Shown here in pieces: positions 26,948-38,139 of a DNA stretch of 64,000 nucleotides. Source of the DNA: Gemella haemolysans (GTDB taxonomy: Bacteria > Bacillota > Bacilli > Staphylococcales > Gemellaceae); NCBI RefSeq assembly GCF_028308085.1, contig NZ_JAQMFS010000094.1:32006-96005 (forward strand). Direction: 5' to 3'. The position numbers and the translations under genes were made by a program. The notes under the pieces are model-generated. The model was not told where the DNA came from. It saw only the letters and a list, made by a program, of their open reading frames with translations, and made no database searches. Position 1 is the first letter of the stretch. The number at the start of each line of letters is the position of its first letter.

Positions 26948-28402
26948 CTATTTTTTCAATTGTTTTTTACCAGCTATTAATGAAACCATCATAAATACCA
27001 CAAGTGAGATTAATAATGATATCACAACAGGTTCAATAAATTTAATTACATAAACTGTTTTTATTAGTATATAACTAAGTAGACCTACTACTATCGAACT
27101 TAATGCTCCATATTTTTCAGCTTTTTTCCAGTATAATCCTAATAATATAGGCCATAAGAATGTCGCTTCTAATCCACCAAATGCAAATAGATTTACATTA
27201 ACTATTAGACTAGGTGGTCTCATACTTAATAACATTATAAGTAAAATTACTAAAATATTTACCCCATAAACAAATATAGGAACTTTTTTACCAGTAATTT
27301 TTTCTTTTATAGACTTGTTATTAAATAATAAATCCTTTATCAAGGCCGATGATATTAATAAGAATTGAGCATTTACTGTTGTTATTATAGCTGCCATAGG
27401 TGCTGCAAGTACTAACGCAGCAAGATACCATGGAAGTACTTTTAATGTAATTATTGGGATTACTGAATCATAGTCTTTTATGTCTGGGAAAACTCCTCTA
27501 GCCATAACTCCAATTAGATGAACTCCAAACATTACGATAAATATTACTATTGATCCAACGATAATAGATTGTTTTAAACTTCTTTTATTCTTATATAACA
27601 TTGAATTGATAGCAATCTGCGGGATACCTATAACCCCAACTCCAACTAATACCCAAAACGAACTAACATAACTAGGTGTTAAACTTCCATTAGCTCCAAA
27701 AGGAGTTAATATCTTTTCATTAATATTAACCAAGTTCGCTGTAATCTGATCAATTCCTCCACCATAATTAATTACTGCAAATAGTAGAATTATTGTAGAA
27801 AATATCATTATTAAACCTTGAATCATATCGGTAATTAAAATATTCTTTAATCCACCGAATACTACACAAAATATAATAATTACTGAGATTAGAACTATAC
27901 CGGTTTTATATTCAATCCCCATAAATGCTGCTAATAATTTTGCTCCTCCAACCCATTGGGCACTCATCGCAGCAATTAGAAATACTATCATAGCTAAAGT
28001 AGAAATAAACGCAACTAATTTTGAATTATATCTATTTCTTAAATAATCGCTTATAGTTATCGCATTAATTTTTTGTGCAGCATTTTTAAATTTTTTCGCC
28101 AAGACTAATAGTACAAAATAGCCAGTTACAACTTGGATTACAGCTAGAAGAACCCAACCATAACCAAGTTTATACGCTACTCCTGGACCACCTAAAAACG
28201 TTGAAGCTGATCCGTATGTTGACATTAATGTTATCGCAAGTACTATTCCACTTACTTTTCTATCTGCTAAATAGTACTTTTCGAAAAAACCACCATGTTG
28301 TTCTGCTTTACTCATACGGTTCATCATTAGCGGTAATAAAATTATCGCTAAAAATATTATTGCAAATAAAATTAGTATTTTGTAATCTAATGTATTCGTC
28401 AT
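26948..28402 (-). CDS. panF: Sodium/pantothenate symporter
   Basis: 484 residues with about thirteen membrane spans of the sodium:solute symporter family. Key marks are YYLADRKVSGIVLAITLMSTYGSASTFLGGPG (quoted in parts: ADRKVSG, TYGSASTFLGGPG) and the later GLKNILITDMIQGLIM. It imports pantothenate with sodium. It follows yhdT with a one-base overlap, the usual panF partner, and shares an operon with coaD, an enzyme of CoA synthesis. Confidence 0.88.
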   Translation of the reverse strand: MTNTLDYKILILFAIIFLAIILLPLMMNRMSKAEQHGGFFEKYYLADRKVSGIVLAITLMSTYGSASTFLGGPGVAYKLGYGWVLLAVIQVVTGYFVLLVLAKKFKNAAQKINAITISDYLRNRYNSKLVAFISTLAMIVFLIAAMSAQWVGGAKLLAAFMGIEYKTGIVLISVIIIFCVVFGGLKNILITDMIQGLIMIFSTIILLFAVINYGGGIDQITANLVNINEKILTPFGANGSLTPSYVSSFWVLVGVGVIGIPQIAINSMLYKNKRSLKQSIIVGSIVIFIVMFGVHLIGVMARGVFPDIKDYDSVIPIITLKVLPWYLAALVLAAPMAAIITTVNAQFLLISSALIKDLLFNNKSIKEKITGKKVPIFVYGVNILVILLIMLLSMRPPSLIVNVNLFAFGGLEATFLWPILLGLYWKKAEKYGALSSIVVGLLSYILIKTVYVIKFIEPVVISLLISLVVFMMVSLIAGKKQLKK

Positions 28403-28647
28403 TATTTTTCCTCCTCTTTTATTTCATCATTAAGTAAAAGATTTGTACAAATAATAACTACTAGTATTATTAAAATACTTACTACTATCGAACTGTAAAA
28501 AAACCATTCTGGTAATCCTAAAATATACTTATAAGATTTCACATTGTTTACATCAAATCTGACATATGCGAAATAATACCATAGAGCAAAATGAATTATT
28601 GCAATAATGATTGCAACTATACCCTCTTTATTTTTTAATCTATTCAT
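28402..28647 (-). CDS. yhdT: YhdT family small membrane protein
   Basis: 81 residues, two membrane spans, with WYYFAYVRF and YILGLPEWFFYSS typical of YhdT (DUF997). This protein accompanies panF in many bacteria and is probably a small subunit or helper of the symporter; its exact job is not known. It overlaps both the upstream PAP2 gene and panF. Confidence 0.88.
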   Translation of the reverse strand: MNRLKNKEGIVAIIIAIIHFALWYYFAYVRFDVNNVKSYKYILGLPEWFFYSSIVVSILIILVVIICTNLLLNDEIKEEEK

Positions 28648-29254
28648 TTGTTTTTCCTAAAACCCTCATTATTAATTCATAAATATTTACATAATAAACT
28701 TTCATAAAGTCTACTACTAAACTTCCAAGTAATAATCCTGCAATAACATCACTTAAAAAGTGTGCACCTAAAACCATTCTTGAAATTGGTATTGCAATTA
28801 TTGCAAAAGTAGCAATTACTTTTAAAATTTCTTTTTTATTTATTACAAAGAGTAATGCTAAGAAAAATAATGCTACAAAAGTAGAATGTCCACTTGGGAA
28901 ACTAAAACCATCATGGATCTCAGGAAGAGGTCTAACCCTTTGGATGCTATATTTTAATGCAGATAAGAAGAATCCACCTAATCCAGCACTAAAGAAAATA
29001 AACACAGCTTTTTTCAGTTCTTTTATCCATACTAGAAATACTGATAAAAGAACCATTATTAATAATAATAGTTTATCATTAAAAACTAATGAGATTATTT
29101 TCGCTAATGTTGCCAATGATTTAACTTCAATTAAATCAGCGATAATTCTATCTATATCGTTATTCGGGAATTTAATTGCTACAAATGCTAAAAGAATCAA
29201 AATCAGAAGTTTCAAGTAAAAAGTAATTTTTAATCTGTTCATACTATTTTTCAC
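28640..29254 (-). CDS. PAP2-type membrane phosphatase
   Basis: 204 residues, about six membrane spans. The three phosphatase motifs are present: KYSIQRVRP (near 102-110), SFPSGHST (near 118-125), and SRMVLGAHFLSDVIAG (near 164). Relatives act on undecaprenyl diphosphate or other lipid phosphates. Its place between murG and yhdT, overlapping both, makes recycling of the wall carrier lipid a reasonable guess. A second PAP2 protein is at 54619-55221. Confidence 0.87.
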   Translation of the reverse strand: MKNSMNRLKITFYLKLLILILLAFVAIKFPNNDIDRIIADLIEVKSLATLAKIISLVFNDKLLLLIMVLLSVFLVWIKELKKAVFIFFSAGLGGFFLSALKYSIQRVRPLPEIHDGFSFPSGHSTFVALFFLALLFVINKKEILKVIATFAIIAIPISRMVLGAHFLSDVIAGLLLGSLVVDFMKVYYVNIYELIMRVLGKTNE

Positions 29255-30326
29255 CTCCTATTTTTTCAATTATTTTATTATAAAATTCACTTACGTCATT
29301 AATAACACGTTTTTCCTTTTTATACTCTTTCATTGAATTTTTATAATCATCAAGTTTATCATAAAAATCAAAGATTTGATCAACAGGTAAATTGGTAAAA
29401 TCTTCTTCAGCAACAACTTTTGCGAAACCATTTTTTTCAAAGAATTTCGCATTTTCTATTTGATCTCCTCTACTCTGATTAGTTCCAAGTGGCACTAAGA
29501 TTGGAGGTAAATCTAAAGCTAAAAATTCATACAAGGCATTAGCTCCAGCTCTCGAAACTGCAAAATCTGTAATTTTCAGTACATCAAATAGTTCTTTAGC
29601 TAAAAATTCATATTGCTTATAACCTTCTTTTTCAACACTATCATTTAATAATCCTTTACCTACAAGGTGAACTATCTGATACTTTTTAGTAAGGTCATCA
29701 ATATTATTCCAAATATAATCATTTAGAACTTTCGATCCTAATGATCCACCCATAACAAGCATCACAGGTTTTTCTGATGTAAATCCAGTTAGTTCATAAG
29801 CTAGATTAGCATCACCAGTATAAATATCATCTCTTACAATAGCACCTATTAGGCTAGCCTTCCCTTTGGGTAAGAACTTTTGTGTATCTTCGAATGTTGT
29901 AAATATATGATTACAGAACTTTATGTTTATTTTGTTTGCAAGTCCTGGAGTAAGATCCGACTCATGTAATACGACTGGGATTTTAAGTAATCTAGCTGCA
30001 ATACAAACTGGAACACTCACAAATCCACCTTTTGAAAATACAAAATTTGGTTTCTCTTTTTTTAAAACTAATAAAGAATCTACTATTCCTTTTAGTACTT
30101 TAAATGGATCAATAAAATTCTCCCATGAAAAATATCTTCGTAACTTTCCTGAACTTATTTTATAATACTTTACCTCTGGAATTTTACCAATCATCTCATT
30201 TTCTATACCAGTTTTGCTACCGATATACGAGATTTCATATCCATTTTTTTTGAATTCTGGAATTAAGGCAACATTAACAGATACATGACCTGCTGAACCC
30301 CCTCCAGTAAACAGGATTTTTTTCAC
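29244..30326 (-). CDS. murG: UDP-GlcNAc:lipid I GlcNAc transferase MurG
   Basis: 360 residues, GT-B fold. The N-terminal loop FTGGGSAGHVSVN (near 6-18), the middle GGFVSVPVCIAARLLKIPVVLHESD in part (VVLHESD), and the C-terminal VSRAGANALYEFLAL (near 255) and GDQIENA are typical. It adds GlcNAc to lipid I to make lipid II at the inner membrane face. It is found outside the division/cell-wall cluster, 2 bases after coaD and overlapping PAP2. Confidence 0.93.
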   Translation of the reverse strand: MKKILFTGGGSAGHVSVNVALIPEFKKNGYEISYIGSKTGIENEMIGKIPEVKYYKISSGKLRRYFSWENFIDPFKVLKGIVDSLLVLKKEKPNFVFSKGGFVSVPVCIAARLLKIPVVLHESDLTPGLANKINIKFCNHIFTTFEDTQKFLPKGKASLIGAIVRDDIYTGDANLAYELTGFTSEKPVMLVMGGSLGSKVLNDYIWNNIDDLTKKYQIVHLVGKGLLNDSVEKEGYKQYEFLAKELFDVLKITDFAVSRAGANALYEFLALDLPPILVPLGTNQSRGDQIENAKFFEKNGFAKVVAEEDFTNLPVDQIFDFYDKLDDYKNSMKEYKKEKRVINDVSEFYNKIIEKIGGEK

Positions 30327-30328
30327 CT

Positions 30329-31376
<1,048 letters not shown>

Positions 31377-31426
31377 GTTTCCTCACAATAAATATATAAT
31401 ATATTACTTATTAATGATTTCTTTAA

Positions 31427-31462
31427 AATAAGGGAGAATATGGCTTTCGCCTCCCCCTTATT
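31427..31462 (-). terminator. Terminator of pnp-ylbG
   Basis: Arms AATAAGGG / CCCTTATT, with additional pairing inside, followed on the minus strand by TTTAAAG. It sits between ylbG and rsmD. Confidence 0.7.
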
Positions 31463-31468
31463 ATAATA

Positions 31469-31735
31469 TTATTGTTTTGTTTGTAAATTACTATCTAAAT
31501 GCTCAAAACATAAATGTAAATTTGACATTTCTGATAATTCTACTTTTTTTACGAATTTCTTCTTCTTAAGGTCTGCTACAATACTTTCTATTCTAGTTTC
31601 ATCCACATAAATGCATGCATACCTACCTCTTTTAGAATAAGAAATAAAGTTCCCATATTTTTCTAATTTATTTAAGTCTTTAAAACTTTTAAAATAGACA
31701 TAGATTCCACGTCTTTCTTTTTCAAATAACTCCAT
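31469..31735 (-). CDS. ylbG: YlbG family protein (DUF2129)
   Basis: 88 residues, soluble. ERRGIYVYFKSFKDLNKLEKYG and YSKRGRYACIYV are the family's marks (given in parts). The molecular role is unknown. In Bacillus it sits just before rsmD-coaD; here the order is kept, although a terminator lies between ylbG and rsmD. It begins 10 bases after pnp and is probably cotranscribed with it. Confidence 0.9.
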   Translation of the reverse strand: MELFEKERRGIYVYFKSFKDLNKLEKYGNFISYSKRGRYACIYVDETRIESIVADLKKKKFVKKVELSEMSNLHLCFEHLDSNLQTKQ

Positions 31736-31744
31736 AAGTTTCTC

Positions 31745-33832
31745 CTAGAAATGAGCTGCTGCGTCTACGCGACCTTTCTCATCAATTTTAATTACTTTAA
31801 CTTTAAGAGTGTCTCCAACTTTTACAACATCTTCAACTTTATTTACTCTTTCTTCAGCTAATTTAGAAATATGTACTAAAGCATCTACTCCTGGGAATAA
31901 TTCAACGAATGCACCAAATTTTTCAATACGTTTAACTTCAGCAAGATAGATTTCACCAACTTCTGCTTCACGTGTGATGTTTTCGATAATTTCGATAGCT
32001 TTATTAATTCCTTCGATTTCAGGTGAAGAGATAAATACATCTCCATTTTGTTCGATATCAATTTTAACACCAGTTTTTTCAATGATTTCATTGATAACTT
32101 TACCCCCTGAACCAATAACATCTTTAATTTTTTCAGGTTTAATTTTAATGATTTTAATTTTCGGTGCAAATGTAGAAACTTCTTGGCGAGGTTCAGAGAT
32201 AATACTGTTCATATGCTCTAAAATTTGTAATCTACCAACACGTGCTTGTTCTAATGATTCTTTTAAGATTTGTTCACTTAAACCATCAATTTTAATATCC
32301 ATTTGAAGAGCTGTAATACCTTCAGATGTACCTGCAACTTTGAAGTCCATATCCCCAAGGTGATCTTCCATACCTTGAATATCAGTTAAAATAGTATAGT
32401 GTTCATCTTTTTTAACTAATCCCATTGCAATACCAGCTACTTGAGCTTTAATTGGAACTCCTGCTGCCATAAGAGCCATTGATCCAGAACAAATTGTAGC
32501 TTGTGAACTTGATCCATTAGATTCTAAAATTTCTGATACAATACGGATTGTATATGGGAAATCTTCTTTAGATGGGATTACTTGTGCTAATGCACGCTCA
32601 CCTAATGCACCGTGACCAATTTCACGACGTCCTGGCGCACGACTAAATCCAACTTCACCAACTGAGAATGCTGGGAAATTATAGTGTAACATAAATCTTT
32701 TGTTTTCTTCTTGAGTTAAATCATCAATGATTTGTTCATCTGATAAGTTACCTAATGTTACAACACCTAAAGACTGAGTTTGTCCACGAGTGAATAGTGC
32801 AGATCCATGCGTTCTTGGTAATACATCAACTCTTGAAGCTAATGGTCTAATTTCTGTTAAAGCACGTCCATCTGGTCTGATTTTATCTTCAGTGATTTCA
32901 CGACGAACTTCATCTTTTACAATTTTATCTAGTGATAATTTTGCTTCTTTTACAATATCAAGTTCATCTTCATCAGTTGCTTTTTCTTCAAATACTTCAA
33001 GAACTTTTTCTTTAACAGCTGAAATAGCTTCATCACGTTCTTGTTTGTCTTTAATAGCAATAGCTTCTTTCATTTGAGATAATGCCATTGAAAGAACTTC
33101 GTTATAGATTGTTTCATCAATAACTTTTAATTCAACAGCCATTTTTTCTTGACCAATTTCATCAACAATTTGTTGTTGGAATGAAATTAAGCGTTTGATT
33201 TCTTCGTGTCCGAACATAATTGCATTTAACATAATTTCTTCAGACACTTCTTTTGCACCTGCTTCAACCATGTTAATAGCATCAATTGTTCCAGCAACTT
33301 TTAAGTCAACTGTAGAACGTTCCATTTGTTCAACTGTTGGGTTAATTACGTATTCTCCATCAACATATCCTACAGTAACACCAGCAATTGGTCCTTTGAA
33401 TGGAATATTTGATACTGATAATGATAGTGAGCTTCCTAGCATTGCTGCCATTACCGGATCACAATCATATTCAACTGATAATACAGTTGAAATAACTTGT
33501 ACTTCATTTCTGAATCCATCTTCGAATAATGGTCTAATCGGTCTATCGATAAGACGAGCAGCTAGAGTAGCTTCAGTTCCTGGACGTCCTTCTCTACGTA
33601 AGAATCCTCCTGGTATTTTCCCTACTGCGTACATTTTTTCTTCATAGTTAACTGTTAGCGGGAAGAAATCTACATCTTTTGCTTCTTTTGAAGCAACTGC
33701 AGTTGTTAATACAACAGTATCTCCATATTTTACTACTACTGCTGCATTAGCTTGGCGAGCCATTTCACCTAATTCAACTGTTAATGTTTTTCCAGCCCAT
33801 TGCGTTGTATAAACTTTTTTATCTTGAAACAT
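31745..33832 (-). CDS. pnp: Polyribonucleotide nucleotidyltransferase (PNPase)
   Basis: 695 residues. Two RNase PH-type cores (about 1-240 and 310-550, the second with [19 protein letters not shown]) are followed by a KH domain ([15 protein letters not shown] near 565) and an S1 domain ([17 protein letters not shown] near 630-645). It degrades RNA by phosphorolysis. The C-terminus is short after S1, within the range for cocci. Confidence 0.96.
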   Translation of the reverse strand: MFQDKKVYTTQWAGKTLTVELGEMARQANAAVVVKYGDTVVLTTAVASKEAKDVDFFPLTVNYEEKMYAVGKIPGGFLRREGRPGTEATLAARLIDRPIRPLFEDGFRNEVQVISTVLSVEYDCDPVMAAMLGSSLSLSVSNIPFKGPIAGVTVGYVDGEYVINPTVEQMERSTVDLKVAGTIDAINMVEAGAKEVSEEIMLNAIMFGHEEIKRLISFQQQIVDEIGQEKMAVELKVIDETIYNEVLSMALSQMKEAIAIKDKQERDEAISAVKEKVLEVFEEKATDEDELDIVKEAKLSLDKIVKDEVRREITEDKIRPDGRALTEIRPLASRVDVLPRTHGSALFTRGQTQSLGVVTLGNLSDEQIIDDLTQEENKRFMLHYNFPAFSVGEVGFSRAPGRREIGHGALGERALAQVIPSKEDFPYTIRIVSEILESNGSSSQATICSGSMALMAAGVPIKAQVAGIAMGLVKKDEHYTILTDIQGMEDHLGDMDFKVAGTSEGITALQMDIKIDGLSEQILKESLEQARVGRLQILEHMNSIISEPRQEVSTFAPKIKIIKIKPEKIKDVIGSGGKVINEIIEKTGVKIDIEQNGDVFISSPEIEGINKAIEIIENITREAEVGEIYLAEVKRIEKFGAFVELFPGVDALVHISKLAEERVNKVEDVVKVGDTLKVKVIKIDEKGRVDAAAHF

Positions 33833-33918
33833 GTTTATTTCCTTTCAATATTTTTCTTAAACTTTATATAAATCGACTACCTTATTATATCACGAATACT
33901 AGCATTTACAAAGAAAAA

Positions 33919-33965
33919 AACGAAAACATAGTAGAAATAACATTGATTTCTCTACATTTTCGTTT
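33919..33965 (-). terminator. Terminator of the Na/Pi cotransporter operon
   Basis: Long minus-strand stem: AACGAAAATGTAGAGAAAT pairs with ATTTCTACTATGTTTTCGTT (one bulge), followed by TTTTTTT. It follows the 31-codon peptide gene and precedes the pnp upstream region. Confidence 0.9.
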
Positions 33966-33972
33966 ATAATTT

Positions 33973-34068
33973 TTATCCTAATTGTATTTGATATAATTTA
34001 TATAAAACTAATATTATTAATAACATAATAATAAATAGAATTATAAGTATTTTTTGTTTATTAGACAT
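33973..34068 (-). CDS. Possible 31-residue single-span membrane peptide
   Basis: A 31-codon frame begins 2 bases after the stop of the Na/Pi cotransporter and ends just before the operon terminator. It has a charged start (MSNKQK), one hydrophobic span (about 7-22) and a short polar tail. An AAGG lies about 13 bases upstream of the ATG, so the ribosome site is weak and coupling would be needed. It may be a small regulator of the transporter, or an accidental AT-rich frame. Seen only as an open frame; no family is known to me. Confidence 0.4.
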   Translation of the reverse strand: MSNKQKILIILFIIMLLIILVLYKLYQIQLG

Positions 34069-34070
34069 GA

Positions 34071-35705
34071 TTACATATGACCTTGAATTTCTTTTTCAAG
34101 AATGTTTCTTGTGTGCTCACAAACACGAGTAAAGTGTTGAATTAAGTCCATATAAACTACTCCAGCTGGGATTTCACAATCCCCATCTTTCATACGTTGA
34201 GTATGTTTTTTACGGGCAGCTTTCTCAAGTGCATATATGTTTTCACATGCCGCTAACGCAGCTCCAGCTAAAGCTATATTGTTTTCTTCTAATGATTTAA
34301 TAGTTTTTAAAATTATATCATTACAAAGATCAAACATCTCTTGTACTTCTTCTTTTGCACCATCAGAGAATTTCAATTTTTTTCTAATTTGATAATCTAC
34401 TGATAAAACAATATCTCTAGCGTGGTCACCGATTCTTTCAACATCACGAGTTCCATCTAATAATGTTGAAGCAATTAGACCTTCTTTAGGACTTAATTTT
34501 TCCCTAAATAATAAAGTTAGGTAATCAGTCATTTGTTCATCAAAATTATTTATCGCATCTTCGTAAGTTTCACCTTTTTCTCGTAGTTGCTCTTCACGAT
34601 TCATGAAGTACTCTACAGAGTTGCGTAAACTTTTCTTAGATAATATTAACATTTCTACAAATTCTTTTTGAACTTGACCTAAAGCTACTGCTGGCGCACT
34701 TGTAATAAGTGATTTGTCAAGGTATTGTGTACTGTATTTGATTTGTTCATCTTCTCCCGGAATAAGTTTCGTTACTACGACAACTAATAAACTAATAAAT
34801 GGGAATTGTAATATTGTATTTAGTATGTTAAATGTACCATGTGCTGATGCAATTGTCATCTTAGGTTCTAGACCTAACGTAGTTTCTAAATACTGAATAA
34901 ATGCTCCGTAAGGAACTAAAGCAATTAAACAGATTATAGTACCGATAACATTAAACAATACGTGTGATGCAGCAACACGTTTTGCTGCAATATTACTTCC
35001 TATCATCGCTAATGCTGCAGTCGTAATCGCTGTTCCGATATTATCCCCGAATAACACAGGTAGAGCACCTGTTAAACTTAAAGCTCCATCTGCGTATAAG
35101 TTTTGTAAAATAGCTATAGTTGCTGCAGAAGATTGAATTAATACTGTTAAGAATGTACCTACTCCTACCCCAACTACTGCACTATCATTAATATGCTCTA
35201 ATACATTTTGGAACCAAGACATATCTTTCATAGGCCCCATAGCTGTAGCCATCATTTTAAGTGCATAAAAAATTCCACCAAAACCAAATATTACACGACC
35301 TATATTATTTACTAATTTAGCACGAGTAAAGAATAAAAACGCTGCTCCTAAGAAAATTAAAGGAAGTGCATATTTAGAAATATTAAACCCGATAATGAAC
35401 GATGTTAATGTAGTTCCGATATTAGAACCCATAACAATAGCAATTGCTTGTTTCGTTTTTAATAATCCTGCTCCTACTAAACTGATAGTAATTACGATAG
35501 TTCCTGTACTTGATTGAATAAGTATCGTAACAATAATCCCGGCTAAGACAGCCATAAGTGGTTTAGATGTGTATTTATCTAAAACATATCGCATTTTCTC
35601 CCCGGCTATTAATTGAAGTCCGTCCCCCATGTACTTAATACTGAATAGGAATAATCCCAGACCTCCTAAAAAAGAAAATAAAATTTCTTGCCAAAGTGCT
35701 GACAC
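34071..35705 (-). CDS. Na/Pi cotransporter family protein
   Basis: 544 residues. The N-terminal half has eight or more membrane spans with two inverted repeats marked by the motifs TILIQSSTGTIVITI and TVLIQSSAATIAI, the QSS signature of the NptA/PNaS family. The C-terminal part (about 340-530) is a PhoU-like helical domain (RDVERIGDHARDI). It imports or exports phosphate with sodium and may sense phosphate state through the PhoU-like part. Confidence 0.9.
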   Translation of the reverse strand: MSALWQEILFSFLGGLGLFLFSIKYMGDGLQLIAGEKMRYVLDKYTSKPLMAVLAGIIVTILIQSSTGTIVITISLVGAGLLKTKQAIAIVMGSNIGTTLTSFIIGFNISKYALPLIFLGAAFLFFTRAKLVNNIGRVIFGFGGIFYALKMMATAMGPMKDMSWFQNVLEHINDSAVVGVGVGTFLTVLIQSSAATIAILQNLYADGALSLTGALPVLFGDNIGTAITTAALAMIGSNIAAKRVAASHVLFNVIGTIICLIALVPYGAFIQYLETTLGLEPKMTIASAHGTFNILNTILQFPFISLLVVVVTKLIPGEDEQIKYSTQYLDKSLITSAPAVALGQVQKEFVEMLILSKKSLRNSVEYFMNREEQLREKGETYEDAINNFDEQMTDYLTLLFREKLSPKEGLIASTLLDGTRDVERIGDHARDIVLSVDYQIRKKLKFSDGAKEEVQEMFDLCNDIILKTIKSLEENNIALAGAALAACENIYALEKAARKKHTQRMKDGDCEIPAGVVYMDLIQHFTRVCEHTRNILEKEIQGHM

Positions 35706-35880
35706 TTTTTTGTCCTCCTAGTATATGTTGCGTGTATCTTTAAACACACAAATAAATTTTACCATATAAATTTTAAAAGTACAACAAAAATCTAAAACTA
35801 GAAATATTAAAATATTATTACAAATTCTTACATTAATTACATAAAATTTGTTAATAACACATTAATATTTTTCAAAAATA

Positions 35881-35914
35881 AAAAAGGTATCTACAAATTT
35901 GTAAATACCTTTTT
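35881..35914 (-). terminator. Terminator of rplU-prp-rpmA
   Basis: Stem AAAAAGGTAT / ATACCTTTTT with additional AAAT/ATTT pairing, just after rpmA; T-rich on both strands. Confidence 0.85.
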
Positions 35915-35922
35915 CGTGCTTA

Positions 35923-36207
35923 TTAAGCTTGTGGATAAACAGAAACTTTTTTACGGCTACGTCCGTATCTTTCGAAACGCACAACTCCGTCAACTAGTGA
36001 GAATAATGTATCATCTCCACCTTTTCCTACGTTAGTTCCTGGCCAAATTTTTGTCCCACGTTGTCTGTATAAGATAGAACCTGCAGTTACGTACTGACCG
36101 TCAGCTCTTTTAGCACCTAAACGTTTTGATTCAGAGTCACGTCCGTTTTTAGTAGAACCTACCCCTTTTTTAGATGCGAAGAATTGTAAATTTAATTGTA
36201 ACATCAT
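35923..36207 (-). CDS. rpmA: 50S ribosomal protein L27 (precursor)
   Basis: 94 residues. The N-terminus [19 protein letters not shown] has the Firmicute pre-sequence: the LQFFA|SKKG site is cut by Prp, encoded just upstream, leaving a mature L27 starting at [21 protein letters not shown] and ILYRQRGTK are L27 marks. Either of two adjacent ATGs (36207 or 36204) may serve; both share the GAGGTG ribosome site. It overlaps the prp stop. Confidence 0.96.
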   Translation of the reverse strand: MMLQLNLQFFASKKGVGSTKNGRDSESKRLGAKRADGQYVTAGSILYRQRGTKIWPGTNVGKGGDDTLFSLVDGVVRFERYGRSRKKVSVYPQA

Positions 36208-36539
36208 GTCAATTTCACCTCTCTTACTTCAATAGTTATATAATCTGAATAATTTTCTTCAATTGTTTTTAATGCAACTAACATTGCATTTAGTAGAAGT
36301 TGTTCTTTATCAGTAGATTTTAACGATCTATATGTTAAATGTCCAGTTACATCCTCATTAGCTGAAATGTCAAATTGAACATCTTCATCTAGTGCATCTA
36401 CTGCATTTATTAAACCGAATACTACAGCAGAAGCACCTGCACAAACTATATCAGAACCATGTTCTGCATAATCAGCATGTCCATCAACTGTTACTTGTTT
36501 AATAACTTCAACTTCTTTTATGATTTCCACCTTAATCAT
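36204..36539 (-). CDS. prp: Ribosomal-processing cysteine protease Prp
   Basis: 111 residues. The catalytic pair is His21 ([11 protein letters not shown]) and Cys33 ([10 protein letters not shown]). It removes the N-terminal extension from L27, which is required for ribosome function in Firmicutes. It lies between rplU and rpmA in the standard order, with a 1-base gap to rplU and an overlap with rpmA. Confidence 0.95.
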   Translation of the reverse strand: MIKVEIIKEVEVIKQVTVDGHADYAEHGSDIVCAGASAVVFGLINAVDALDEDVQFDISANEDVTGHLTYRSLKSTDKEQLLLNAMLVALKTIEENYSDYITIEVREVKLT

Positions 36540-36541
36540 GA

Positions 36542-36850
36542 TTAAGCGTTAATTTTTTCAACTACTAATTTAGTGAAAGGTTGACGATGACCTAATTTAC
36601 GGTGATTGTTCTTTTTAGGTTTGTATTTAAATACTGTGATTTTTTTACCTTTACCTTGAGCAACTACTTTAGCTGTTACTGTCGCACCAGCTACTAAAGG
36701 AGCACCAACTTTTGTTGTTTCTCCACCTACTAATACTACTTCGTCAAAAGTAACTGTAGAATCAACTTCAGCTGCTAATTTCTCAACTAAGATTGTTTGT
36801 CCTTCTTCAACACGTAGTTGTTTCCCACCTGTTTTAATTACTGCGTACAT
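36542..36850 (-). CDS. rplU: 50S ribosomal protein L21
   Basis: 102 residues. [31 protein letters not shown] and [15 protein letters not shown] are the L21 hallmarks. It binds 23S rRNA. It is the first gene of rplU-prp-rpmA, behind a structured leader (36851-36960) and AAGGAGGTG. Confidence 0.97.
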   Translation of the reverse strand: MYAVIKTGGKQLRVEEGQTILVEKLAAEVDSTVTFDEVVLVGGETTKVGAPLVAGATVTAKVVAQGKGKKITVFKYKPKKNNHRKLGHRQPFTKLVVEKINA

Positions 36851-36960
36851 ATCTGCACCTCCTTAAATATTTTTTACTAAGACTCGCCATATAAGGTGGA
36901 TTTCTCTCTTGTTTACCTTATACGTGCGGTTGTAGTAGCTATTTTAGGAGCTACACAACA
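36851..36960 (-). ncRNA. L21 leader (ribosomal protein leader)
   Basis: The minus strand between the promoter and rplU can fold: TGTAGCTCC pairs with nearby GGAG-type arms, and CCTTATA...TATAAGG pairs across the centre (36890-36925). Position and features match the L21 leader of Firmicutes, which probably gives autogenous control. Family identity is from context. Confidence 0.65.
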
Positions 36961-36965
36961 ATTCA

Positions 36966-36994
36966 ATTCTAACACATATATACCCTAACGTCAA
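36966..36994 (-). promoter_or_regulatory. Promoter of rplU-prp-rpmA
   Basis: Minus strand: -35 TTGACG (36994-36989), 17-base spacer, -10 TAGAAT (36971-36966), at the start of the L21 leader. Confidence 0.8.
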
Positions 36995-37034
36995 CTATAT
37001 TGATAACTTTTCTTACTTTTTTTTCAAAAAAACT

Positions 37035-37070
37035 AGGTCAGTAAACTATATTTCTAAAGTTCACTGACCT
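37035..37070 (-). terminator. Terminator of yidC
   Basis: Minus-strand stem AGGTCAGTGAAC / GTTTACTGACCT (12 bp, one G-T), followed by AGTTTTTTTG. Confidence 0.9.
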
Positions 37071-37077
37071 CGTTTAA

Positions 37078-37971
37078 TTATTTACGTTTTTTCTTGTTAG
37101 AAACTAATGTAACTTTTTCCGGATCAAACGTTTGTTTCTTTTGCTTTTCTGGTTTATATGGTGGATATAATGCATGTCCTAGGTATGTTTGGAAAATCAT
37201 GAATATCCCCCCCACGATATAATACACGGCAACTGCTCCAGCTACGATGAATGAGAACCCTGTAATCATTATCGGTGATAACCATTGCATCATTTGCATT
37301 TGACTTTGCATTTGCTCTTGACCTGGTTGAGTTGGTGTCGGCATTAGACTCATTTGTAATTTTGTTTGGATAGCATATACAGCAAACGCGATTAATGGTA
37401 ATGTATATGAACGAGTACCAAGACTGAATACTCCAAGGAATGTAGAATCAATAATTCCAGCAGAGTATAATGGATTAGATAACGTATAGAACAATCCAGT
37501 TAAGAATGGAAGTGGAATAAGCATTGGTAAACATCCACCTAAACTTAATGGCATTGCATCATATTTTTTCATGATAGCCATTTGTTCTCTTTGTAATTCC
37601 ATAAGTTCACTACGAGCTTGCATTTTCTCTTCATTAGAAATTGCTCTAGCTTCTTTTTCTTTAGCAGCTTTTTGCTTCTTCTGAACTACTTCTAATTCTG
37701 GACGAGCTAATTCTTGTCCTTTTCTCGCTTTATTTTGTACTTTATAGTTGTTTAACATAAACGGAAGTACTAGTAATCTAATAATTAATGTAATAATTAC
37801 AATTGACCAACCCCAACTTCCAGTATATTCGTGAATTTTCGCTAAGAATATATCCATCGGTTTTACAAACGTTTCATAAAATGTTCCAGATCTATCATAT
37901 GCTGAACATCCCGATAGTGTAACTACTCCAAGCAAACCTAATAAAATTGCTGATAGTTTTTTCAATTTCAT
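37078..37971 (-). CDS. yidC: Membrane insertase YidC (lipoprotein type)
   Basis: 297 residues. Lipoprotein signal with lipobox TLSGC (Cys22), as in Gram-positive YidC/OxaA. Five membrane spans, with the conserved WGWSIVIITLIIRLLVLPF containing the hydrophilic-groove arginine. The C-terminal tail is basic (PEKQKKQTF...KKRK). It inserts proteins into the membrane alone or with SecYEG. It is here as a single gene without rnpA or jag next to it, so it may be a second paralogue. Confidence 0.93.
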   Translation of the reverse strand: MKLKKLSAILLGLLGVVTLSGCSAYDRSGTFYETFVKPMDIFLAKIHEYTGSWGWSIVIITLIIRLLVLPFMLNNYKVQNKARKGQELARPELEVVQKKQKAAKEKEARAISNEEKMQARSELMELQREQMAIMKKYDAMPLSLGGCLPMLIPLPFLTGLFYTLSNPLYSAGIIDSTFLGVFSLGTRSYTLPLIAFAVYAIQTKLQMSLMPTPTQPGQEQMQSQMQMMQWLSPIMITGFSFIVAGAVAVYYIVGGIFMIFQTYLGHALYPPYKPEKQKKQTFDPEKVTLVSNKKKRK

Positions 37972-38139
37972 TCTCCTTAAATTTTTTATTTCTAATTTGT
38001 AATTTTAGTAAATTGTTACTAATATTATACCTAGTAAATTATATCAAAATAAAAAGAGTGAGTCAAACTATTGTTTAACTAAACTCCATTAAATTTAATA
38101 AAGTTTAAGAATAATATTTTTTATAACGTTCAAAATAAA

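Noticed and set aside
33195..33647. 150-codon plus-strand frame within pnp
   Set aside because: Opposite-strand shadow of PNPase; Ser/Thr-rich artefact of reading a conserved gene backwards.
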